Source: Mobilitalea torta
GTDB lineage: Bacteria; Bacillota; Clostridia; Lachnospirales; Lachnospiraceae
Reading direction: 5' to 3'
NCBI RefSeq assembly: GCF_050433395.1
Contig: NZ_JBNPXH010000003.1
Coordinates: 186,001 to 250,000, forward strand
DNA length: 64,000 nt
The position numbers and the translations under genes were made by a program. Of this stretch, positions 52,613-62,185 are shown piece by piece. Below the pieces are notes generated by a model. It ran no database searches. It was not told the origin of the DNA and saw nothing but the letters and a program-made list of their open reading frames with translations. How positions within the stretch are numbered: the first letter of the stretch is position 1; every line of letters starts with the position of its first letter.

Positions 52613-52628
52613 ATTGGAGGGGGAGCTT

Positions 52629-55199
52629 ATGAATGATAAGATTGTACTTAATGGCAAAATGATGAGAGCTGTTTATGATAAACAATGCGGCGGGTTCATC
52701 TCATTAACATCCCCGTATGACGATTACAAAGCGGACTTTCTTCTGACACCGGAAGAGTTCCCGGAGTATGACATCGATGAATGCGAATGGCTGGGAAACA
52801 TAGATGGTAAAATCCTTGTCGGAGGCCGGCAGTATGCCTTCTATAGCGGATGGAATAAAGACACCGCCCTGGTTGATGGAAAAGAGAATCAGCTTCAGGT
52901 TACATATCCGGCAATCAAGAGCGGCGATATAGATCTGGGGTTCTCCCTCCAGCTCAATTTTGTGATGGTAGATAACGAGCTCCGTTGGACGGTCAGGCTT
53001 CATAACTATTCGGATGCAGAACTGAAGTTTACAGATATTAATATTCCTTTGCTGATGAATCAGTATTTCCGTATCGATGATGATTTCAAGTATGATCGCT
53101 GCGTGCTTCGCCATACCTGCATTACCGGGCACTCGTCCTATATGTACTGGGAGAAGTCCAGTGGAAATGGTCCTGTTCTGCTGCTGGCACCTTTGGGTGC
53201 TGGTACATTTACTAACCTGAGACAGGAGTTTGAAAACCGGGCATTCGGTCCGCAGCACAAACTGGGTGCGTATGAAGGAATGGTCCGGGCATGTGTGGTA
53301 TGTGAGCAGCCAGTTATTCCTTATGATACTGTGGAACCATGGAGCGTAGCGTCCCAGGAGACACGAGAGCTGCAGTTTGTGCTTGCAATGCTGGAAAAAG
53401 AAGAACAGATCAATGATACACTGAATAGTTTCTCTCTCACAAATTTAAAGGCAATTCCAGGTGTCGTCGGACCAATTGATGAGGATTTCCTTATCCTGAC
53501 GCGCCCGGTCGGCGCGGAGGTGTCCCTGTTCGAGAAGGAAGACCGGATCATCGGCAGTGAAGTCAAAAACGGATGGCGAGTGACACGGGTTCGCTTTGGC
53601 GGATATGGACGGCGATATGTGAAAGTCCAGAATGACGGTCAGATTGCTGCGTATTGCTTCTTTGTGACAGAACCGGTCGCGGAGATCATTGATCAGCATG
53701 CGGATTTTATTGCCAGGAATCATCTGGAAACAAATCCGGAAGACCCCTGTTATCACGGCATGCTGATATGGGATATGGTGAACAAACGCCGAATCAATCA
53801 TACCTTCAATCCGTACTTCGAGCCCTGGTGGAGCGGAGGCAGTGATGATCCCGGTCTGGTCAGCGGACTGTTTCTCTCTGAAAAAAATGTGTATCGCCCG
53901 AAGGAAGAGGAGATAAATGCGCTAAACGCGTATGTGGAGGATTTCCTCCTTGTACGATTGACGGAGCAGCCTGGGTGGCGTGTGCACAGGATGGTGCCCT
54001 GGTATACTATGTTTGAGCCATGGGCAGGCCGGGGTGCAGACGATGTCTGGCGTGCATTCAACTATGTCCATGTCATCAATACCGTATGGAATATGTATAG
54101 AATTCAAAAGCAGCGGCGCTGGAGCAGGCTTCGGGAAGCAAATGAATACCTGAAGATGGCCTATGAATACACGAAGGCCATGTTCAACTATTGGATGTTC
54201 CCGGACGGTGTCGGTGCCAGTGAATTTGGAAATATGGGTGAAATGACTCTGCCCTTGTATTTGGCGGAGGATTTGAAAAAGGAGGGATTTATTCAGGAGG
54301 CGTCGGAGATGACAGCGATCTTCGATAAAAAGAGCCATTTCTTTAACTCAAAACAATTCCCCTTTGGATCGGAAATGCCCTATGATTCCACCGCTTTTGA
54401 AGCAGTATACGCATATGGTAAGCGCATTAAGAGCGATCATATCATGCGATCTTCGGCGAAAGCATCCTATTCCAACCGCGGTAAACAGCCAGTGTGGTAT
54501 CTGTACTGCACGGATGTTCGCGGTGGTGGCGATACCAGCTGGAATACCAGTTATATGACCCAGCTGGGTGCGTATCCTATCCTGGATTATGCGCTTCATC
54601 AAGGACATGTGGAGGAAGACTGGATTATGGCATATTATGGCGCCTATCTTTCCGGATGGTTGATTTATAACTCCGGCGGGTATTGGGATGCTGATGAAGC
54701 AAACAAGGGGGCAACCGGCTGGATTACGATTTCTTCACAGATTAACGTGACTGGCACGCCCCATAACCCCAGGGGCAAGAAGGGGATGCCGCTTTCCAAA
54801 GGATGTGTCATTCTCTCCGGGGAAGCCGGTTTGGGCTTTTTCGGTGCGCTGCGCACGGCCTGCTCAATCGTAATAGAGCATTCCGTTTTGGGCAGAATCG
54901 GTCTTGGCTGCAGCATTGATTGCATAGATGGGAAGGAAATAGTTACGCCCAGGGACGGATTATCCGCACGTTTCTACCATATACCAGGCAGATGGCATGC
55001 GGAGGTTGAGGGAGGAGCCATTAATGCCCTTACCATAACTGAGGATAGCATATTGATAGATACGACCGCTGTGAGCAAGGAAAAACTCATGGTGCGGGTT
55101 TCTGGCATTCCGAATGAGGGAGAAGAGGAGCGGCTCATCTTTGAGAGAACTGTGTATACAGAAACGGATCCATTGAAATTTGAGGTCAGTCTAAGGTAA
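52629..55199 (+). CDS. Large DUF5695-like protein of the arabinofuranoside operon
   Basis: About 856 residues. It contains a beta-rich N-terminal part (KADFLLTPEEFPEYDID) and a long (alpha/alpha)-like middle with WNTSYMTQLGAYPILDYALHQGHVEEDW. I recall this architecture as DUF5695, a family of uncertain function that travels with glycan-use genes; no search was possible. No signal peptide. GGAGGGGGA fits ATG 52629 rather than ATG 52614. Its position suggests a glycosidase or a sugar-modifying enzyme working with GH127, but no catalytic residues can be assigned. Confidence 0.65.
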   Translation: MNDKIVLNGKMMRAVYDKQCGGFISLTSPYDDYKADFLLTPEEFPEYDIDECEWLGNIDGKILVGGRQYAFYSGWNKDTALVDGKENQLQVTYPAIKSGDIDLGFSLQLNFVMVDNELRWTVRLHNYSDAELKFTDINIPLLMNQYFRIDDDFKYDRCVLRHTCITGHSSYMYWEKSSGNGPVLLLAPLGAGTFTNLRQEFENRAFGPQHKLGAYEGMVRACVVCEQPVIPYDTVEPWSVASQETRELQFVLAMLEKEEQINDTLNSFSLTNLKAIPGVVGPIDEDFLILTRPVGAEVSLFEKEDRIIGSEVKNGWRVTRVRFGGYGRRYVKVQNDGQIAAYCFFVTEPVAEIIDQHADFIARNHLETNPEDPCYHGMLIWDMVNKRRINHTFNPYFEPWWSGGSDDPGLVSGLFLSEKNVYRPKEEEINALNAYVEDFLLVRLTEQPGWRVHRMVPWYTMFEPWAGRGADDVWRAFNYVHVINTVWNMYRIQKQRRWSRLREANEYLKMAYEYTKAMFNYWMFPDGVGASEFGNMGEMTLPLYLAEDLKKEGFIQEASEMTAIFDKKSHFFNSKQFPFGSEMPYDSTAFEAVYAYGKRIKSDHIMRSSAKASYSNRGKQPVWYLYCTDVRGGGDTSWNTSYMTQLGAYPILDYALHQGHVEEDWIMAYYGAYLSGWLIYNSGGYWDADEANKGATGWITISSQINVTGTPHNPRGKKGMPLSKGCVILSGEAGLGFFGALRTACSIVIEHSVLGRIGLGCSIDCIDGKEIVTPRDGLSARFYHIPGRWHAEVEGGAINALTITEDSILIDTTAVSKEKLMVRVSGIPNEGEEERLIFERTVYTETDPLKFEVSLR

Positions 55200-55266
55200 A
55201 AGACATTCCGCTTTCTATAAAAATAAACAACCGGAGAGAAACCAGATGCTAGTGTAGGTGTTGGAA

Positions 55267-55299
55267 AAGGCTTGAGGCGTATGTACCTCAGGCCTTTTT
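55267..55299 (+). terminator. Terminator after the arabinofuranoside operon
   Basis: AAGGCTTGAGG (55267-55277) and CCTCAGGCCTT (55286-55296) form an 11-bp stem with one G-T pair, followed by TTT to 55299. Confidence 0.85.
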
Positions 55300-55393
55300 C
55301 CATACAGCTTCGCGGTTGCTTCTCTATACTAGGATATCGCTCCTGTCGGCTGAATTGTAATTAATATTATTGCTGTTTTTTTGAAATAAAAAA

Positions 55394-55455
55394 TTGATTG
55401 ATAAAAGAAGAAAAGTATGATACTTTTAATTTGTAACATAAAATAAGTTACAAAT
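55394..55455 (+). promoter_or_regulatory. Promoter and inverted repeats of the AbiE-like pair
   Basis: TTGATT (55394-55399) and TATGAT (55416-55421) are 16 bases apart. Around the -10 is AAAAGTAT-G-ATACTTTT (55411-55427), and just downstream ATTTGTAAC/GTTACAAAT (55429-55437 and 55447-55455). Two perfect inverted repeats at the start point suit autoregulation by an antitoxin that binds DNA, as AbiEi does. Confidence 0.75.
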
Positions 55456-55470
55456 CAAAAGGTGGTTTCT

Positions 55471-56418
55471 ATGAAAGAGTATTTAGAGCAGTGTCTAAGA
55501 AGAAAGATTGAGATAACTGAATTTGAGAAGAACAAGACTTTGCCGCTTTTATATGCTGGTTTATATCATTTGTACTTCGTAAAGATGGATGGAATTCAGT
55601 GGCTTATGGCTGAGCCAAAGGAGAAGCTTGGATTAGCATCTATGAGAAAACATCAAAGACAGCTGGAGAGATTAACGGGTCTGAACTGTGTGTTATATCT
55701 TAAAAGTTTAAACGGTTATTCTAAGGATATTATGTTGAATGAGGGGATTCCCTTTGTAGTAGAAGGAAAGCAGATTTACCTTCCGTTTACGGGTGTGCTG
55801 TTAGTTGGTGATATAGATAAACCATTACTACCGGTTAGACAAATTTCCTACCTGACACAAAAGCTTTTGATTACAGCTCTGTATAAAGGATGGAAAGAAA
55901 TGACGGTCACAAAGATTGCAGAGAGTTTAGGCGTGACAAAGACATCGGTTTCGAGATGCTTTGACGAGATAGAATATCTTGAAATACCAGTACTTATAAT
56001 GAAAGGGAAATCACGTGTAATTAGTATGAATGCTACTCCAAAGAAACTCTGGGAGGAAATTCAACCGTTTCTTAGAAATCCAGTCATTACAACTTATGAG
56101 CTTGCAGAGGATATAAAGCTTGAGGTAAAAGCAGGAATATCCGCTCTTTGTGAATATTCTATGCTGGAAGATAATCCTTTTCCAACCTATGCAATCACAA
56201 AGAAGGAATTACAGAGCCTGCAATTAAAAAAGAAACAGTTTGTCCCTAAAGGAGAAGAAAAAGGCTGTGTGATTCAAGAACTTGGATATTACATTAATTT
56301 TCGTGACAGAAATATAGTAGATCCTTTGACGCTTTTTTTGTCGTTAAGCGATGAAGAAAAAACAGATGATAGAGTGAGTCTTTCAGTAGATGAGATGCTT
56401 AAGGAGTATGTATGGTAA
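55471..56418 (+). CDS. AbiEi-like antitoxin or transcriptional regulator
   Basis: About 315 residues. A central winged-helix part reads MTVTKIAESLGVTKTSVSRCFDEIEYLEIP, flanked by larger N- and C-terminal regions. It is partnered by an AbiEii-like nucleotidyltransferase overlapping its last 7 bases. AAAAGGTGG fits ATG 55471; GTG 55462 is unlikely. By analogy with AbiE systems it should bind the inverted repeats in front of the operon and counter the toxin indirectly (type IV). Low G+C compared with neighbours (hand count of 55861-55920: 22 of 60 bases) suggests transfer. Confidence 0.65.
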   Translation: MKEYLEQCLRRKIEITEFEKNKTLPLLYAGLYHLYFVKMDGIQWLMAEPKEKLGLASMRKHQRQLERLTGLNCVLYLKSLNGYSKDIMLNEGIPFVVEGKQIYLPFTGVLLVGDIDKPLLPVRQISYLTQKLLITALYKGWKEMTVTKIAESLGVTKTSVSRCFDEIEYLEIPVLIMKGKSRVISMNATPKKLWEEIQPFLRNPVITTYELAEDIKLEVKAGISALCEYSMLEDNPFPTYAITKKELQSLQLKKKQFVPKGEEKGCVIQELGYYINFRDRNIVDPLTLFLSLSDEEKTDDRVSLSVDEMLKEYVW

Positions 56419-57161
56419 AGGGATTAGATATTTTTAAACAATATTTTAGGGGATATGAAGATCAGTATGTTTTAATTGGAGGAGCGGCCTGCGACATCAT
56501 CTTCTCAAACAACGACGCACAATTTAGAGCAACAAGAGATCTTGATATGGTACTGATCATTGAGGCATTGACCCCTGAATTTGCAAATCAGTTTTTGCGA
56601 TTTGTTTCAGATGCGGATTATAGACATCGTGTGGCCAGTACAGGAGAGTCACAATTCTATCGGTTTGATAAGCCTGAGACTGAAGGCTTTCCAAAGATGA
56701 TAGAGTTGTTCTCCAGAAAGTCATTTGAACTAAAAAAGTTAAATGGACTTACTCCGATATATATCAATGACGAAGTCTCAAGTCTTTCGGCAATATTGTT
56801 GGATGATAATTATTATCAAATATTACTGGATGGAAAAATCATAGAACAAGGGCTATCAGTTCTAAGACCTGAGTATTTAATTATTTTCAAAGCAAAAGCA
56901 TGCTTGGATCTAAAGGTGCGTAAGGAACGCGGGGAACAAATAGACTCATCAAATATCAAGAAACATAAGAACGATATATTAAGGATTGCAGTTGAAATGG
57001 TATTGGAAAGACCGGTTAATCTACCGGCATCAATCACAAATGATATAGAACAATTTCTTCAGTCATTATACCAAGATCCATTTGATGCAAATCTGCTGAA
57101 AGGTTATGGTTTGAAATCAGAAGAGCTAGTGAAGCGGATGATTGAGATATATAGAGGATAA
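56412..57161 (+). CDS. AbiEii-like nucleotidyltransferase toxin
   Basis: A 249-residue protein of the nucleotidyltransferase-like AbiEii/AbiGii/DUF1814 type. IGGAACDIIFSNNDAQFRAT followed by RDLDMVL provides GG and the DxD metal-binding motif; a later Lys/Arg-rich FKAKACLDLKVRKERGEQID fits the family. Related toxins transfer nucleotides onto tRNA acceptor ends and stop growth during phage infection. It overlaps the upstream gene, as AbiEi-AbiEii pairs do. Activity is inferred, not shown. Confidence 0.7.
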   Translation: MVKGLDIFKQYFRGYEDQYVLIGGAACDIIFSNNDAQFRATRDLDMVLIIEALTPEFANQFLRFVSDADYRHRVASTGESQFYRFDKPETEGFPKMIELFSRKSFELKKLNGLTPIYINDEVSSLSAILLDDNYYQILLDGKIIEQGLSVLRPEYLIIFKAKACLDLKVRKERGEQIDSSNIKKHKNDILRIAVEMVLERPVNLPASITNDIEQFLQSLYQDPFDANLLKGYGLKSEELVKRMIEIYRG

Positions 57162-57204
57162 TATTAACCACTATTCCCATCGATGTTAATGTTCTTATAT
57201 ATGG

Positions 57205-57254
57205 AACGGCAGTAAATATTTTATTTGTTGCCGTTGTTTTTTTTGCGAATTATA
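57205..57254 (+). terminator. Terminator after the AbiE-like pair
   Basis: AACGGCA (57205-57211) and TGCCGTT (57239-57245) pair, with A/T-rich inner sequence, followed by a run of eight T (57247-57254). Confidence 0.8.
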
Positions 57255-57265
57255 GTTGTGAATAG

Positions 57266-57294
57266 AAAGAGTATCATGTACAATAGCAAGGGTA
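57266..57294 (+). promoter_or_regulatory. Promoter of the ABC exporter operon
   Basis: TTGTGA (57266-57271) and TACAAT (57289-57294) are 17 bases apart and lie about 100 bases before the ABC gene. Confidence 0.6.
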
Positions 57295-57394
57295 AGGTCG
57301 TGGAGATATTCCTTATCTTATGGCAGATACTGATAAATAACCCATTACTTGCCGATAATAATATATCTACAAATCAGTCAGAATGGAGACAGAA

Positions 57395-59209
57395 ATGAAA
57401 TATGTAATAAAGTATTTGAGGGATTATAAAAAAGAATGTGTATTTGCGCCTCTGTTTAAAATGCTGGAGGCATTATTCGAATTATTTGTACCGCTGGTAA
57501 TTGCGGCGGTGATTGACATAGGAATCCATAACAGGGACGTTTCTTATATTATCCGCATGTGTCTATTGCTGGTGGGCTTGTGCGTCGTCGGCCTGGTCTG
57601 CTCTATCACAGCCCAGTACTTCGCCTCCAAAGCGGCGGTCAGTGTGGCAACCTCCTTAAGACATTCCCTTTTTGAACATATAGAATCCCTTTCCTTTACC
57701 GAGATGGATACCATGGGCTCCTCTACTCTCATCACCCGGATGACCAGCGATGTCAACCAGGTGCAGAACGGAGTCAATATGGTATTACGGCTTTTCATGC
57801 GCTCACCCTTCATTGTATGCGGTGCGGCAATCATGGCCTTTCGTATTGATGTGAAATCAGCATGGATCTTTGTGATAACGATTCCGGTGCTGTCCGTGAT
57901 CGTATTCGGAATTATGCTGATCACGAAGCCCATGTATAAAAAAATCCAGCAGGGCCTGGATAAGCTCCTGGGCATAATCCGGGAGAATCTGTCCGGCGTA
58001 AGGGTAATCCGTGCATTTCATAAGGAAGAGTCGGAGCTGGCTCAGTTCAAAGCTGCCAACGAAGCGCTGACCTCCCTCCAAAAGCATGCCGGTAAGATAT
58101 CCGGGTTAATGAACCCTATCACCTATATTATTATCAACAGCGCCATTATGATATTAATCTGGGTGGGGGCAGTCCGGGTAAACAGCGGTATTCTGACCCA
58201 GGGGCAGGTGGTAGCCCTTTATAATTACATGACTCAGATTCTGATAGAGCTGATCAAGCTGGCCAATTTAATTATTACTATAACGAAGGCCCTGGCCTGC
58301 GCGAATCGAATTGCAGATACCTTTTCACAGGAAAGCAGTATGCAGGAAGGCAGCTGGGACGGAAGTGCCCAATCCTGGGAAAATGGCATGAAAACAAGCG
58401 GCATGCAGGAAGGCAACATACAGGGGAACAACCGGAACGGCTTCGGCAGAGGCTCGGAATATGCCGTAGAATTCCGCGGAGTGAGCCTGACCTATCAGAA
58501 TGCGGGAGGAGAATCCCTGTCCGGTCTTACCTTTCAGGTGAAGCAGGGGCAGACGGTAGGAATCATTGGCGGCACAGGATCAGGAAAGTCCTCTCTGGTG
58601 AATCTGATTCCGAGATTCTACGACGCCACAGCCGGGGAAGTGCTGGTGGACGGGGTCAATGTCCGGGAATACACCTATGAAGCTCTGGGCCGTAAGGTGT
58701 CGATGGTGCTTCAGAAGGCCCAGCTGTTCCAGGGAAGCATCCGGGATAATCTCCTGGTGGGCAACGGAAAAGCCGGAGAAGAGGAGTTGTACCGGGCGCT
58801 GAGGATATCCCAGGCGGCGGATTTTGTAGAGGAGCGGGAAGGAAAGCTGGAATCCATGCTGGAGCAGGGGGGAAGGAATCTGTCGGGAGGACAGAAGCAG
58901 CGCCTGACCATTGCGAGAGCTATTGTCAAGGGAGCGGATATTCTGATCCTGGACGACAGCGCCTCGGCTCTGGATTATGCCACGGATGCCAGACTGAGAA
59001 AGGCAATCCGGGAAATGGAGCCGTCTCCGACGGTATTCATCGTCTCCCAGAGAACCTCCTCCATTCTCCATGCGGATCAGATTATTGTACTGGAAAACGG
59101 GCAGATTGCCGGGATTGGCACTCACACGGAGCTGCTGGAGACCTGCCAGGTATATCAGGAGATTTATTATTCCCAGTATCAAAAGGAGGCGGCAGGCGGT
59201 GGCAGATAA
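57395..59209 (+). CDS. ABC exporter half-transporter with degenerate ATPase site
   Basis: About 604 residues: a six-helix membrane domain (type IV exporter fold) followed by an ATPase domain. Walker A is GGTGSGKSS; the Walker B end is ILILDDSASALD with Asp in place of the catalytic Glu; the switch His is Gln (FIVSQRT); the signature LSGGQKQR is intact. This is the degenerate-site partner of a heterodimeric exporter. An unusual Gly/Ser/Asn/Met-rich linker (about residues 310-350, with SMQEGS and GMQEG) joins the two domains. GGAG at 57385-57388 fits ATG 57395; ATG 57383 is the alternative. Confidence 0.9.
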   Translation: MKYVIKYLRDYKKECVFAPLFKMLEALFELFVPLVIAAVIDIGIHNRDVSYIIRMCLLLVGLCVVGLVCSITAQYFASKAAVSVATSLRHSLFEHIESLSFTEMDTMGSSTLITRMTSDVNQVQNGVNMVLRLFMRSPFIVCGAAIMAFRIDVKSAWIFVITIPVLSVIVFGIMLITKPMYKKIQQGLDKLLGIIRENLSGVRVIRAFHKEESELAQFKAANEALTSLQKHAGKISGLMNPITYIIINSAIMILIWVGAVRVNSGILTQGQVVALYNYMTQILIELIKLANLIITITKALACANRIADTFSQESSMQEGSWDGSAQSWENGMKTSGMQEGNIQGNNRNGFGRGSEYAVEFRGVSLTYQNAGGESLSGLTFQVKQGQTVGIIGGTGSGKSSLVNLIPRFYDATAGEVLVDGVNVREYTYEALGRKVSMVLQKAQLFQGSIRDNLLVGNGKAGEEELYRALRISQAADFVEEREGKLESMLEQGGRNLSGGQKQRLTIARAIVKGADILILDDSASALDYATDARLRKAIREMEPSPTVFIVSQRTSSILHADQIIVLENGQIAGIGTHTELLETCQVYQEIYYSQYQKEAAGGGR

Positions 59210-60962
59210 TAAGAAAAAAAATATTGGTTCCTATAAAAGGACAATAGCAAAATTACTTCTGCGTTTGAGACGCTACCGGATCTTACTGGCGGCTTCCATT
59301 GCGGCGGCAGCGGTTACGGTGGCAGCCACTTTGTATGTTCCGGTGCTGGTGGGCAATGCCATTGACCAGATCATAGGTACCGGTAAGGTTGACTTTAAAG
59401 GGATTTCAGTTATTCTGGTGAAAATAGCGGTAGTGGTGGGAATTACGGGAGTATTCCAGTGGATTATGAACCTTTGCAACAACCAGGTCACCTTTCATAT
59501 CACCCGGGATCTTAGAAATGAAGCAGTTCAGAAGATTGAAATATTACCTTTGAAATATATTGACGGACACTCCCACGGAGACATCGTGAGCCGGGTTATT
59601 GCGGATGTGGATCAGCTGGCGGACGGGCTGTTGATGGGCTTCACCCAGTTCTTTACTGGCGTGATTACCATTCTGGGAACCCTGGGCATCATGTTTTCCG
59701 TCAATGGGTATATTACGTTAATTGTTGTATTATTAACCCCCCTCTCCCTGTTTGTGGCCCGTTATATAGGAAAGCGTACTTATTCCATGTTCCAGCAGCA
59801 GTCCGAGATCCGGGGAGAGCATACCGCCCTCATTAATGATATGATCGGCGGACAAAAGGTGGTAAAGGCATTTGGATATGAGAAGGAAGCGCTGAGGAGA
59901 TTTGATGAGATTAACCAGAGGCTTAAGACCAGCTCCATGAGGGCAATCTTCTATTCCTCCATCACCTTTCCCTCCACCCGTTTTGTGAATAATCTGGTAT
60001 CTGCCGGAGTGGCAGCCAGCGGAGCCTTATTTGTTTTAAGCGGAAGGCTGAGTGTAGGACAGCTGGCTAGCTTTTTAAGCTATGCGAATCAGTATACCAA
60101 GCCCTTTAATGAGATATCAGGAGTAGTCACAGAACTGCAGAATGCCCTGGCCTGTCTGGCGAGAATTCTGGAACTGATTGAAGAGGAGCCCCAGCTTCCC
60201 GATGCGGCGGAAGCCCATGTGCTGTCCGAGGTAGAGGGCTGGGTGGAGCTTTCCCATGTGGACTTTTCCTATTCGCCGGACCGGAGCCTCATCGAGGATT
60301 TTAATCTGGAGGTGGAGAGCGGAAAGCGGGTTGCCATTGTAGGGCCCACGGGCTGCGGCAAGACCACGGTGATTAATCTGCTGATGCGGTTCTATGAGGT
60401 GAATGCCGGCAGCATCCTGGTGGACGGGAAGGATATTACAGAGATCACCAGGGGAAGCCTGCGAAGCTCCTATGGAATGGTGCTTCAGGATACCTGGTTA
60501 AAGAGCGGGACCATCCGGGATAATATTACCATGGGAAAGCCGGATGCCACGGAGGAAGAGATCATACAGGCGGCTAGGGATGCCCATTCCTACAGCTTTA
60601 TCAAGCGGCTGTCCAAGGGCTTTGATACCTGGATTACCGAGGATGGGGACGGCCTGTCCCAGGGGCAGAAGCAGCTGCTGTGCATCACCAGGGTGATGCT
60701 GTGCCTGCCGCCGATGCTGATCCTGGATGAAGCCACCTCCTCCATCGATACCAGAACAGAGATTAAGATACAGAATGCATTTGCCAGGATGATGAAGGGC
60801 AGGACCAGCTTTATTGTGGCCCACAGATTGTCAACCATCCAGTCGGCGGATATCATTCTTGTCATGAGGGACGGTAAGGTAGTGGAGCAGGGGAACCATG
60901 AGGAGCTGCTGGAGCAGGACGGCTTTTATGCCAGGCTGTATCAGAGCCAGTTTGCAGTTTAG
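59199..60962 (+). CDS. ABC exporter half-transporter with intact ATPase site
   Basis: About 587 residues, six membrane helices plus ATPase domain. Walker A is GPTGCGKTT, Walker B MLILDEATSSID with the catalytic Glu, switch His in FIVAHRLST; the signature is altered (LSQGQKQL). This complements its partner, so one composite site is catalytic and one degenerate, as in BmrCD or TM287/288. AAGGAGG at 59183-59189 fits GTG 59199, overlapping the first gene's stop. The substrate (drug, lipid or peptide) is not known. Confidence 0.92.
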   Translation: MADNKKKNIGSYKRTIAKLLLRLRRYRILLAASIAAAAVTVAATLYVPVLVGNAIDQIIGTGKVDFKGISVILVKIAVVVGITGVFQWIMNLCNNQVTFHITRDLRNEAVQKIEILPLKYIDGHSHGDIVSRVIADVDQLADGLLMGFTQFFTGVITILGTLGIMFSVNGYITLIVVLLTPLSLFVARYIGKRTYSMFQQQSEIRGEHTALINDMIGGQKVVKAFGYEKEALRRFDEINQRLKTSSMRAIFYSSITFPSTRFVNNLVSAGVAASGALFVLSGRLSVGQLASFLSYANQYTKPFNEISGVVTELQNALACLARILELIEEEPQLPDAAEAHVLSEVEGWVELSHVDFSYSPDRSLIEDFNLEVESGKRVAIVGPTGCGKTTVINLLMRFYEVNAGSILVDGKDITEITRGSLRSSYGMVLQDTWLKSGTIRDNITMGKPDATEEEIIQAARDAHSYSFIKRLSKGFDTWITEDGDGLSQGQKQLLCITRVMLCLPPMLILDEATSSIDTRTEIKIQNAFARMMKGRTSFIVAHRLSTIQSADIILVMRDGKVVEQGNHEELLEQDGFYARLYQSQFAV

Positions 60963-61027
60963 ATCAATACCGATCTGAATCAATATAAGACGCAGATATC
61001 ACAGCTGCATTAGATGGAGGAAATTCA

Positions 61028-62185
61028 ATGGGAGAAGACAATGTAACGAGAATAGATTATTTGGGCAAGGAAATCCTTTTGATCGCAACCGCCCATGTAT
61101 CAAAGGAAAGTGCGGAGCTGGTAAAGAAGGTGATTGAAGAGGAACGTCCCGACAGCGTCTGTATTGAGCTGGATGAAGACAGGTACCAGAACCTGATCAA
61201 GCCCAAGGTCTGGGAGGATACGGACCTAATCAAGGTAATTAAGGCGAAGAAGGTAGGATTTATGGCCGCAAATCTCTTCCTCAGCTCCTATCAGAAGAAG
61301 ATGGCTGAAAAGCTGGGCAACCCTGTGGGGGGCGAGATGCTCCAAGGGATGGAGAGCGCAAAGGAGACCGGTGCGACCCTGGTGCTGGCAGACCGCAGCA
61401 TCCAGACCACCTTTCTGCGCATTTGGAGAAAATTAAATTTATGGGATAAATCAAAATTATTAGTGAATTTGCTGTTTACTTCCGAGGATGATTCAGATAT
61501 CACCAGCGATGATCTGCAGAAAATGCTGGAAGAGGATATGCTGGAGGCGGCAATGGCCGGATTGAAGAAGGACTTTCCTAAAATAGGAGAAGTACTGATC
61601 AGTGAAAGAGATCAATATCTGGCGGCCAAGATCAAGGAGGCGCCCGGTAAGAAGATCGTTGCCGTATTGGGCGGCGGGCATGTGCCGGGGATAAAAAAAG
61701 AAATTTTTACCGACCGGAATATAGAAGAAATCTCCACGGTTCCGCCGAAAAGCCCCTGGTCGAAAGTGGCTGGCTGGATCATTCCCGCATTGATCACCGG
61801 GCTCTTGATCTATTCCTTTGTGATCAATATACAAACCGGCTTGCAGCAATTATCAGCATGGGTGTTATGGACCGGGATTTTGGCGGCTGCTTTTACGGCA
61901 GTAACGATTCCCCATCCCTTAAGCATTCTGACATCATTTCTTGCGGCACCGCTGACCACATTGCATCCGCTGCTGGCCTGCGGATGGTTTACAGGGCTGG
62001 TTGAGGCTACCATAAAAAAGCCTACGGTAAAGGATGTGCAGAATGTTCAGACGGATATCTTCTCTATCAAAGGCTTTTTTACAAACCGTTTGCTTAAAAC
62101 GATCTTAGTCATGTTCATGGCCAACCTGGGAGCCTCCCTCGGTACTTTTATCGCAGGCACCAGCCTGATCAGAAACCTGTTTTAG
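61028..62185 (+). CDS. TraB/PrgY-family membrane protein
   Basis: A 385-residue protein. The N-terminal TraB domain begins LGKEILLIATAHVSKESAEL, with VCIELDEDRYQNL and ADRSIQTTFLRI, related to PrgY/TIKI-type metalloproteases; the C-terminal half has several membrane helices (GWIIPALITGLLIYSFVI, LWTGILAAAFTAVTI and others). TraB/PrgY limits peptide pheromone activity in enterococci; in other bacteria the role is unknown. GATGGAGG precedes the ATG. It follows the ABC exporter by 65 bases, and co-transcription is possible. Confidence 0.85.
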   Translation: MGEDNVTRIDYLGKEILLIATAHVSKESAELVKKVIEEERPDSVCIELDEDRYQNLIKPKVWEDTDLIKVIKAKKVGFMAANLFLSSYQKKMAEKLGNPVGGEMLQGMESAKETGATLVLADRSIQTTFLRIWRKLNLWDKSKLLVNLLFTSEDDSDITSDDLQKMLEEDMLEAAMAGLKKDFPKIGEVLISERDQYLAAKIKEAPGKKIVAVLGGGHVPGIKKEIFTDRNIEEISTVPPKSPWSKVAGWIIPALITGLLIYSFVINIQTGLQQLSAWVLWTGILAAAFTAVTIPHPLSILTSFLAAPLTTLHPLLACGWFTGLVEATIKKPTVKDVQNVQTDIFSIKGFFTNRLLKTILVMFMANLGASLGTFIAGTSLIRNLF

